Shown here piece after piece: positions 24,674 to 33,376 of a stretch of 33,376 nt of DNA. The notes under the pieces were generated by a model that worked only from the letters and a program-made list of their open reading frames with translations, did no database searches and had not been told where the DNA came from. This DNA is from Alphaproteobacteria bacterium (GTDB taxonomy: Bacteria > Pseudomonadota > Alphaproteobacteria > SHVV01): positions 1-33,376 of the forward strand of contig VGEO01000029.1 of assembly GCA_016869275.1 (NCBI GenBank). The letters run 5' to 3'. Each line of letters opens with the position of its first letter. The stretch's first letter is position 1. A program made the translations under genes and the position numbers.

Positions 24674-24708
24674 CGCGAGGCCCAGGCGGCAAATTCGCCG
24701 ACCTCGCG
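24674..24708. terminator. Two-step hairpin between DUF1223 and htpG (convergent)
   Basis: CGCGAGG (24674-24680) pairs with CCTCGCG (24702-24708), and an inner GGCG/CGCC stem (24685-24688, 24696-24699) lies within. It begins 10 bases after the DUF1223 stop. No T-tract follows. The rest of the 153-base gap to htpG shows no gene or repeat. Confidence 0.4.
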
Positions 24709-24816
24709 GGTTGCGACACTGTTCAGAATTTTCACGACTTCGCCGTTCAACGAACGTCGATTTCGCCGCGCGCGCGTCGCGCCGAGCCACCGTCAAACCC
24801 GCCGCGGTACGCGCGG

Positions 24817-26697
24817 TTAGGGAGAGCCCAACCCGCGCGCCATGAACGCGCTCATGCGGCGTGCGAAGCCGGCCGGATCGGGCAGCGTCTCGCCCTCGAC
24901 GATCAGCGCTTGATCGAGCAGGAGCTGCCCGGCGTCGGCCAAGGCGTCGGCCGCGCCCTCCTTGGCGACCGCATCCGCCATCGCCTTGATCAAGGCATGG
25001 CGGGCGTTGATCTCGAGGATGCGGGCGGCGACTTTATCGACCCGTTTGTGCTGCTTCAGGATGCGTTCGAGGTGAAGGTCGAGATCGCCCTCATCGGCAA
25101 CCAGGCACACCGGGCTCTCGGTCAGTCGCGCCGAGGTCCGCACGTCCTTCACTTTGTCGCCCAAGTTGAGCTTGAGGAGCGCGATCAACTTGGCGACATC
25201 GCCGGGCGCCGTCGCCTCGGGCTTGGCGCCGCCCTCGGTTGCGTCCTGGAACTTGGCGAGGTCTACGCCGCCTCGGGTCACCGAGACGAACTTCTTGCCC
25301 TCGTGCTCGGGAACCGCCGCGATCCAGAACTCGTCGATCGGGTCGGTCAGCAGTAGGACTTCGAGGCCCTTCGCCTTGAAGCCCTCGAGCTGCGGGCTCT
25401 GCTTGAGCGCGGCGGCATCGTCGCCCGAGATGTAGTAGATCGCGTTCTGCCCTTCCTTCAGCCGGCCGAGATAGTCGCCGAGCGAGGTCCAGGCATCCGC
25501 CTGCGTCGACTTGAAGCGCGCGAGCTTTAAGATCGCGTCGCGCTGGTCGGGATCCTCGTAGACGCCCTCTTTGAGAACGGCCCCGAAATTCTGCCAAAAG
25601 GTCGCGTACCCCTCCGGTTCGGCTTCGGCTTTCTTGGCGAGTTCGCCCAGCACTCGTTTGGTGAGCGCTTTCCGGATCGTCACCACCAGCGGGTTGTTCT
25701 GCAGGAGCTCGCGGCTGATGTTGAGCGGCAGGTCCTCGGCATCGACGATGCCGCGCAGGAACCGCAGGTAAGCCGGCACCAAGTCTTCGCAATCGTCGGT
25801 GATGAAGACCCGTTTGACGTAGAGCTTGAGCCGCGACTTGCGGTCGGGGTCGAAAATATCGAGCGGCCGGGTCGCGGGCACGAACAGGAGCAGCGTGTAT
25901 TCGGTCTTGCCTTCGGCGCGGGCGTGAAGCGTGAGCCACGGCTCGTCGAACAGATGCCCGGCGTGGCGGTAGAACTCCTTGTACTGGTCGTCGGTGATGT
26001 CCTTCTTGGGCCGGGTCCATAGCGCCGAGGCGGTATTGAGCGTCGTGCCGGTGCCGCTGGTGCCGACCTCGTAGACGATCGGGATCGCGATGTGGTCGGA
26101 GTACTTCTTGACGATGGTGCGGATGCGCGCTTCGTCGAGGTACTCGTCGGCGTCGGCCTTGAGCGTGAGCGTGACGGTGGTGCCGCGCCCGGCCCGCTCG
26201 GCGTCGCCGACGGTATAGGCGCCGGCACCGTCCGAGAGCCATTTCCAGGCCTGGGTCTCGCCGGCCTTGCGGCTGACGACCTCGACCCGCTCGGCGACCA
26301 TAAACGCGGCGTAGAAACCGACACCAAACTGGCCGATCAAGGCCAGGTCGGTGCTGCTCCTGCCCTGCGCTGCGAGCTCCTCGAGGAAGCGGCCGGTGCC
26401 CGAGCGCGCGATCGTCCCCAAATTCTCGACCAGGTCGTCGCGGTTCATGCCGATGCCGTTGTCCTTGATGCTGAGCGTGCGCGCCTTGCGATCGACGCCG
26501 ATCAGGACCTTGAACGCGGGGTCGTCCTCGATGAGGTCGGGCTGGGTGAGCGCGGCGTAGCGGAGCTTGTCGCAAGCGTCCGACGCGTTCGAGACGAGCT
26601 CGCGCAGGAATACTTCCTTTTCGCTATAGAGCGCGTTGGCGACGATCGAGAGGAGTTTGGCGACTTCGGCCTGGAATTCGCGACGTTCTTCCGCCAT
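24817..26697 (-). CDS. htpG: Molecular chaperone HtpG (Hsp90)
   Basis: This 626-residue cytosolic ATP-dependent chaperone has the GHKL ATPase motifs in order: ELVSNASDACDKLRY (about residues 33-47, Asn37 and Asp40), DNGIGMNRDDLV (79-90) and IGQFGVGFYAAFMV (121-134). The middle-domain block YVKRVFITDDCEDLVPAYLRF and DAEDLPLNISRELLQ follows, with a normal C-terminal dimerisation region ending LLLDQALIVEGE. The ATG at 26697 gives the usual MAEE start; AAGGT lies in front of it. The open frame continues upstream without family sequence. I saw no CIRCE element in front of it; a GCTTGCAAGC palindrome (26711-26720) is present but I cannot assign a role. Confidence 0.95.
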   Translation of the reverse strand: MAEERREFQAEVAKLLSIVANALYSEKEVFLRELVSNASDACDKLRYAALTQPDLIEDDPAFKVLIGVDRKARTLSIKDNGIGMNRDDLVENLGTIARSGTGRFLEELAAQGRSSTDLALIGQFGVGFYAAFMVAERVEVVSRKAGETQAWKWLSDGAGAYTVGDAERAGRGTTVTLTLKADADEYLDEARIRTIVKKYSDHIAIPIVYEVGTSGTGTTLNTASALWTRPKKDITDDQYKEFYRHAGHLFDEPWLTLHARAEGKTEYTLLLFVPATRPLDIFDPDRKSRLKLYVKRVFITDDCEDLVPAYLRFLRGIVDAEDLPLNISRELLQNNPLVVTIRKALTKRVLGELAKKAEAEPEGYATFWQNFGAVLKEGVYEDPDQRDAILKLARFKSTQADAWTSLGDYLGRLKEGQNAIYYISGDDAAALKQSPQLEGFKAKGLEVLLLTDPIDEFWIAAVPEHEGKKFVSVTRGGVDLAKFQDATEGGAKPEATAPGDVAKLIALLKLNLGDKVKDVRTSARLTESPVCLVADEGDLDLHLERILKQHKRVDKVAARILEINARHALIKAMADAVAKEGAADALADAGQLLLDQALIVEGETLPDPAGFARRMSAFMARGLGSP

Positions 26698-26894
26698 GGC
26701 ATACCTTCTTGCTTGCAAGCGTCGTGGGACGGAATGGGCTGGTGGGCCCGCCGGCCTCGATATGAGGCGGACGGTCGAGCCCGTCAAGCCCGCACCGGCT
26801 CGCCCGCCGCGGCCGTCGCGAGGTGGCGACGCTCGAACCCGAGCGCGTCCGTGCACGGCCTTGTTGGCCCGGCGCCTTGCGGCGTGGGGCGATT

Positions 26895-27931
<1,037 letters not shown>

Positions 27932-28020
27932 AGCGACGGCCGGGCTGCGCGCTTGGCACACGGTGGACCGGGACAGCGTCGCGGAAATGCAACCATGTCG
28001 GGCAGCCGGGTCCAGCTCGA

Positions 28021-28048
28021 TTGCGCCGGCGAGTGCCTGTGGTAATTT
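28021..28048 (+). promoter_or_regulatory. Candidate promoter between mdh and sucC
   Basis: TTGCGC (28021-28026) and TAATTT (28043-28048) are spaced 16 bases apart, 65 bases before the sucC start. The 181-base mdh-sucC gap has no other gene or clear terminator, so this may be an internal promoter allowing sucCDAB expression separate from mdh. Confidence 0.3.
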
Positions 28049-28112
28049 TACGCGCCCCGACGTGTTGCCGCTTGGCTAGAGGCAAGGTGGCTCGGGCGGC
28101 AAACGAGGACAC

Positions 28113-29284
28113 ATGAATATTCACGAGTATCAGGCGAAGAGCCTGCTTGCCCAGTACGGCGTCCCCGTGCCCAAGGGCGGCGTCGCCTTCACCAAGGACG
28201 AAGCCGCGAACGTGGCGGGCGGGCTCGGCGGCCCGGTATGGGTCGTCAAGGCGCAGATCCACGCCGGCGGCCGCGGCAAGGCGGGCGGCGTCAAGGTCGT
28301 GCGTTCGATCGCGGAGGCGCGCGAGGCGGCCGCACGCATGCTCGGCATGACGCTGGTGACGCCGCAAACCGGACCGGGCGGCAAGGAAGTGAAGCGCGTC
28401 TACATCGAGCAGGGTATCGATATCGCGCACGAGCTTTATTTGGGCATGCTGCTCGACCGCGCCACCAGCCGGCTGGTCGTGATGGCCTCGACCGCGGGCG
28501 GCATGGACATCGAGGAAGTCGCGGCCAAGACGCCGAAGAAAATCATCCGCGTCGCGATCGATCCCGCGACCGGCATCCAGCCCTATCACGCGCGCAAGAT
28601 CGCGTTCGGCCTGAAGCTCGAAGGCAAGCAAGTCGGCGCCGTCGTCAAGTTCATCCATTCGATCTACGCGGCGTTTACCAAGTCGGACGCCAGCCTGCTC
28701 GAGATCAACCCGCTGGTCGTCACCAAGGCGGGCGAGGTGATCGCTCTCGACGCCAAGATGAACTTCGACGACAACGCCCTGTTTCGCCACCCCGAAATCG
28801 AAGCGCTACGCGACGAAAGCGAGGAGGATGCGACCGAGGCCGAGGCGCGCAAGTCGGAGCTCTCCTACATCAAGCTCGACGGCTCGATCGGCTGCATGGT
28901 GAACGGCGCCGGTCTCGCCATGGCGACGATGGACATCATCAAGCTGAACGGCGGCGAGCCGGCCAACTTCCTCGACGTCGGCGGCGGCGCCAACAAGGAA
29001 CGCGTGACCAAGGCGTTCAAGCTCATTCTCTCGGACAAGAACGTCAAGGCGATCCTGGTCAATATCTTCGGCGGCATCATGCGTTGCGACGTCATCGCCG
29101 AGGGCGTGGTTGCGGCGGCGCGCGAGGTGAGCCTCGAGGTGCCGCTGGTGGTGAGGCTCGAAGGCACCAACGTCGATTTGGGCAAGAAGATCCTGCGCGA
29201 ATCGGGACTGCCGATCATCACCGGCGACAATCTGGCCGACGCCGCCGCGAAGGTCGTCCAGGCGGTCAAGCGGGAGGCGGCCTG

Positions 29285-29285
<1 letters not shown>
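28113..29285 (+). CDS. sucC: Succinyl-CoA synthetase beta subunit
   Basis: With SucD this makes ATP or GTP from succinyl-CoA. The 390-residue protein has the N-terminal ATP-grasp fold ([20 protein letters not shown] at the start; [20 protein letters not shown] near residue 44; [11 protein letters not shown] near 195-205). The C-terminal CoA-ligase domain contains [19 protein letters not shown] [20 protein letters not shown] near 265 and [17 protein letters not shown] near 319. The length matches known SucC. Its stop and the sucD start overlap by one base (TGATG), indicating coupling. Confidence 0.96.
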
Positions 29286-30163
<878 letters not shown>

Positions 30164-30224
30164 AGGCCGTTCGTTGCACGTGAAACGAGGAGCGGCGCCA
30201 CCGACGCGCCGCGGCTGAAACGTC

Positions 30225-33092
30225 ATGACCAGAGGACCCGACACGTCATCGTTCCTGTTCGGCCCGAACGGGTCGTTCGTGACCGAGCTATACGCCCGCT
30301 ACCTCGAGGATCCGGCGGCGGTCGACCCGAGCTGGCGCGCGCATTTCGAGGAGCTGCGCGACGACGCGACCCAGGTGCTGGCTGAGGTCCGGGGCGCGAG
30401 CTGGGCGCCCAAAGCCGGATTGAAGACTCGCGACGGCGGCTACTTCGAGGAGAAGCCGGCGCCGGTCAAGGCCACGAAGGCGGACCCCGTGGCGGCGGCC
30501 GATACCCGCGCGGAGACCCTCGATTCGATCCGCGCCCTCATGTTGATCCGCGCCTTTCGCGTGCGCGGCCATCTGATTGCCGACCTCGATCCGTTGAAGC
30601 TCGAAGGCCGCGATCATCACCCCGAGCTCGATCCCAAGACTTACGGCTTCACCGACGCCGACATGGACCGGCCGATCTTCATCGACAACGTGCTCGGACT
30701 CGAAACCGCAACCATGCGCGAGATCATGAGCGTGGTCCGCAGCACTTACTGCGCGACCATCGGCGTCGAGTTCATGCACATCCAGCACCCCGACCAAAAG
30801 TCGTGGATCCAGGAACGGATCGAGGGCAACCACTACCGCCCGCGGTTCACCGCCGAGGGCAAGCGCAAGATCCTCAAGCAGTTGATTGCGGCGGAGGAAT
30901 TCGAGAAGTTCCTGCAGACGAAGTACACCGGCACCAAGCGCTTCGGGGTCGAAGGGGCGGAATCGCTGATCCCGCTCCTGAACGCGGTCTTGAAGCGCGC
31001 CGCCGAGAACGGGGTCGAAGAGATCGTGATCGGCATGCCGCATCGCGGCCGTCTGAACGTGCTTTCCAACATCATGAAGAAGCCCTATCGGGCGATCTTC
31101 TCGGAATTCCAGGGCGGCGCTCCGCACCCGACCGACATGCTCGGCTCGGGCGACGTCAAGTATCACTTGGGCACCTCCGCCGACCGCGATTTCGACGGCA
31201 CCGTGTTGCACCTCTCGCTCACCGCCAACCCGTCGCACCTCGAAGCGGTCAACCCGGTGGTGGTCGGCAAGGTGCGGGCCAAGCAGAACCAGAAGGGCGA
31301 CACCGAGCGCAAGCGCGTGATGTCGATCCTCTTGCACGGCGACGCCGCGTTTGCCGGCCAGGGCCTGGTGCCGGAGACGATCGATCTCTCGGAACTGCGC
31401 GGCTACCGCACCGGCGGCACGGTCCACATCATCGTCAACAATCAGATCGGATTCACCACCAGCCCGGGCTATTCGCGCTTCTCGCCCTATCCGTCCGACA
31501 TCGCCAAGGGCGTGCAGTCGCCGATCCTGCACGTCAACGGTGACGATCCCGAGGCCGTGGTCCACGTCGGCCGGCTCGCGGCCGACTTCCGCCAGGCCTT
31601 TGCCAAGGACATCGTCATCGACATGTTCTGCTACCGGCGCGCCGGGCATAACGAGATCGACGAGCCCGCGTTCACGCAGCCGATCATGTACAAGACGATC
31701 GCGCAGCTGAAGACGACGCGCGAGCTGTACGCCGAACGCCTCGTCGCCGAGGGCACGCTCTCGGATGCCGAGCGCGAGGCGTATGGCAAAGAGATGCACG
31801 ATCGGCTGCTGGCCGAGTTCGACGCCGCCAAGAGCTTCAAGCCCAACAAGGCCGATTGGCTCGAAGGCCGCTGGGCCGGACTGAAAACGGCCGAAGGCGG
31901 CGCCCGCCGCGGCAAAACCGCGGTCGCCCCCGACCTGCTCAAGGAAATCGGTGCCAAACTCACGGCGCTGCCGGCGGGCTTCAAGGTTCACCGCACCGTG
32001 CAGCGGATGCTCGATGCCAAGAAGAAGACGTTGGCGTCGGGCGAAGGGATCGACTGGGCGACCGGCGAAGCGCTCGCGTTCGGCTCGCTTCTACTCCAAG
32101 GATTTGCCGTTCGCCTGTCGGGCCAGGACTCGGGCCGCGGCACCTTCTCGCACCGCCACGCGGTGCTGCGCGACCAGGAGAGCGAGGATCGCTTCGTACC
32201 GCTCGCGCACTTGCGCGACAGCCAGGCGCCGTTCGAAGTCATCGACAGCCCGCTCTCCGAAGCGGCGGTGCTCGGCTTCGAGTACGGCTACACGCTGTCC
32301 GAGCCCAACGCGCTGGTGCTGTGGGAAGCGCAGTTCGGCGACTTCGCCAACGGCGCCCAGGTCATCATCGACCAGTTCATCGCCTCGGGTGAGAGCAAGT
32401 GGCTGCGGATGTCGGGCCTGGTCATGCTGTTGCCGCATGGCTTCGAAGGGCAGGGACCCGAGCATTCCTCGGCCCGGCTCGAGCGCTACCTCCAGCTTTC
32501 GGCCGAGGACAATTGGCAAGTCGTCAATCTCACGACCCCGGCCAACTACTTCCATGCGTTGCGCCGGCAGTTGCACCGCGAGTTCCGCAAGCCCCTGATC
32601 GTGATGACGCCGAAATCGCTCCTGCGTCACAAGCTTGCGACCTCGGCGCTCGAGGATTTCGGCGACAACACCAGCTTCCACCGGGTGCTGTGGGATCCGG
32701 CCGCGCTCAAGGCCGACAAGGACATCAAGCGCGTCGTCCTGTGCTCGGGCAAGGTCTACTACGATCTCTACGAGGAGCGCGCGCGGCGCAAGATCGACGA
32801 CATCTACCTGATGCGGGTCGAACAGCTCTATCCGTTCCCGGCCGACGCCTTGGCCGAAGAGCTCAAGCGCTTCAAGAAGGCCGATGTCGTGTGGTGCCAG
32901 GAAGAGCCCAAGAACCAGGGCGCCTGGTTCTTCGTCGATCCGCGGGTCGAAGAAGTCCTGAAGGGGCTTAACGGCGCAACGGCGCGCGCGGCCTATGTCG
33001 GCCGCGCCGAGGCGGCGGCGCCGGCGACCGGGTCCTACGCCGTTCACAACGCGCAGCAGGAGAAACTGCTCGGCGAAGCGCTCACAGTCTGA
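30225..33092 (+). CDS. sucA: 2-oxoglutarate dehydrogenase E1 component
   Basis: The TPP-dependent E1 subunit decarboxylates 2-oxoglutarate and succinylates the lipoyl group of SucB. The 955-residue protein has the E1 N-terminal docking segment (FLFGPNGSFVTELYARYLED), the conserved block YCATIGVEFMHIQHPDQKSW, the catalytic region VIGMPHRGRLNVLSNIMKKP, TPP-binding GDAAFAGQGLVPETIDLSEL with IIVNNQIGFTTSP, and the transketolase-like C-terminal half (FSHRHAVLRDQES; LLPHGFEGQGPEHSSARLER; VWCQEEPKNQGAW). Length and order are normal. The start at 30225 is the ATG giving the usual MTRxxxSSFLFG form. sucB follows after 19 bases. Confidence 0.96.
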   Translation: MTRGPDTSSFLFGPNGSFVTELYARYLEDPAAVDPSWRAHFEELRDDATQVLAEVRGASWAPKAGLKTRDGGYFEEKPAPVKATKADPVAAADTRAETLDSIRALMLIRAFRVRGHLIADLDPLKLEGRDHHPELDPKTYGFTDADMDRPIFIDNVLGLETATMREIMSVVRSTYCATIGVEFMHIQHPDQKSWIQERIEGNHYRPRFTAEGKRKILKQLIAAEEFEKFLQTKYTGTKRFGVEGAESLIPLLNAVLKRAAENGVEEIVIGMPHRGRLNVLSNIMKKPYRAIFSEFQGGAPHPTDMLGSGDVKYHLGTSADRDFDGTVLHLSLTANPSHLEAVNPVVVGKVRAKQNQKGDTERKRVMSILLHGDAAFAGQGLVPETIDLSELRGYRTGGTVHIIVNNQIGFTTSPGYSRFSPYPSDIAKGVQSPILHVNGDDPEAVVHVGRLAADFRQAFAKDIVIDMFCYRRAGHNEIDEPAFTQPIMYKTIAQLKTTRELYAERLVAEGTLSDAEREAYGKEMHDRLLAEFDAAKSFKPNKADWLEGRWAGLKTAEGGARRGKTAVAPDLLKEIGAKLTALPAGFKVHRTVQRMLDAKKKTLASGEGIDWATGEALAFGSLLLQGFAVRLSGQDSGRGTFSHRHAVLRDQESEDRFVPLAHLRDSQAPFEVIDSPLSEAAVLGFEYGYTLSEPNALVLWEAQFGDFANGAQVIIDQFIASGESKWLRMSGLVMLLPHGFEGQGPEHSSARLERYLQLSAEDNWQVVNLTTPANYFHALRRQLHREFRKPLIVMTPKSLLRHKLATSALEDFGDNTSFHRVLWDPAALKADKDIKRVVLCSGKVYYDLYEERARRKIDDIYLMRVEQLYPFPADALAEELKRFKKADVVWCQEEPKNQGAWFFVDPRVEEVLKGLNGATARAAYVGRAEAAAPATGSYAVHNAQQEKLLGEALTV

Positions 33093-33111
33093 TCGGCGCG
33101 AGGGAAAGACG

Positions 33112-33376
33112 ATGGCAATCGAGATTCGTGTTCCAACACTTGGCGAATCGATCTCCGAGGCGACGGTCGGGCAGTGGTACAAGGCGGTCGGCGACCAGGT
33201 CGCGCAGGACGAAACGCTGTGCGAACTCGAGACCGACAAGGTGACGGTCGAAGTACCAGCGCCGGCGGCCGGCACGCTCGCCGAGATCGCGGCCGCGTCG
33301 GGCGCGACCGTGACGATCGGCGCGCTTCTCGGCCGAATCGCCGAAGGCGCAGCCGCCGCCAAGCCGGCGCCCAAGG
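33112..33376 (+). CDS. sucB: Dihydrolipoyllysine succinyltransferase (E2), N-terminal part
   Basis: The window ends inside this gene; 88 full codons are present. The visible part is a lipoyl domain: IEIRVPTLGESISEATVGQW at the start and ELETDKVTVEVPAPAAG, with Lys43 as the lipoylated residue. The start of an Ala/Pro-rich linker follows. The E2 core transfers succinyl groups from SucA to CoA. GAGGGAAAG lies before the ATG. It continues the TCA operon. Confidence 0.95.
   Translation, partial: MAIEIRVPTLGESISEATVGQWYKAVGDQVAQDETLCELETDKVTVEVPAPAAGTLAEIAAASGATVTIGALLGRIAEGAAAAKPAPK

Noticed and set aside
26711-26720. GCTTGCAAGC palindrome upstream of htpG as a heat-shock operator
   Set aside because: It does not match CIRCE (TTAGCACTC-N9-GAGTGCTAA), and a 10-bp palindrome alone is weak evidence.
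28065-28088. TTGCC/GGCAA inverted repeat before sucC as a riboswitch or terminator
   Set aside because: The stem is only five base pairs with a long loop and no T-run, and I cannot match it to a known leader RNA.
30288-31991. A 567-codon antisense frame in sucA and similar long antisense frames in acnA, sucC, sucD and ccmF
   Set aside because: These are shadows of strongly supported genes. None shows a family motif or a ribosome site.

Overview
The window is a GC-rich stretch of bacterial chromosome, most probably from an alphaproteobacterium of the Rhodospirillales type. The reasons are the gene order mdh-sucC-sucD-sucA-sucB with an LDH-like malate dehydrogenase, an AcnA-type aconitase next to DUF1223 and system I cytochrome c maturation (ccm) genes, and ccmH and ccmI as separate genes. 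No rRNA, tRNA, CRISPR array, transposase or phage gene was found. Apart from its first ~430 bases the window is mostly housekeeping chromosome, and I found no obvious multigene defence or mobile system.

Region by region. Bases 1-430 are AT-rich and carry the C-terminal half of a staphylococcal-nuclease-like protein. They join abruptly to the 5'-truncated end of a GC-rich amidohydrolase gene (about 431-1156), which suggests an assembly chimera or a foreign junction. From 1241 to 5405 comes a set of small-metabolism genes: a NucS-like nuclease with an unusual N-terminus, a SAM hydroxide adenosyltransferase, a class II glutamine amidotransferase, a frameshifted YpsA-like/molybdenum-carrier gene, a Nudix hydrolase and an unrecognised 84-residue protein with its own terminator.

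From 5549 to 10707, on the minus strand, lies a tightly coupled operon ccmD-ccmE-ccmF-ccmG-ccmH-ccmI. The other half, ccmA-ccmB-ccmC, lies at 16565-18615 in the same direction. Between the halves sit a CaiB/BaiF-type CoA-transferase or racemase, a fused 2-oxoacid (indolepyruvate) ferredoxin oxidoreductase and an EamA permease, as if inserted between ccmC and ccmD. A LysR regulator lies 3 bases upstream of ccmA. It diverges from a PNPOx-fold flavoprotein gene across an intergenic region with a textbook LysR-type T-N11-A palindrome. An enoyl-CoA hydratase-like gene, acnA, a DUF1223 gene and htpG follow.

From 26966 to the end runs the TCA operon mdh-sucC-sucD-sucA-sucB (sucB is cut by the window end). 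With acnA it covers aconitase, malate dehydrogenase, succinyl-CoA synthetase and 2-oxoglutarate dehydrogenase. The Ccm proteins make the c-type cytochromes that would re-oxidise the resulting reductant through the respiratory chain. The points most worth a second look are a terminator-like hairpin in the mdh leader with no upstream gene to terminate, the split ccm operon and its cargo, the orphan 84-residue gene, the LysR/PNPOx operator, the NucS-like nuclease, and two tandem duplications at gene ends.
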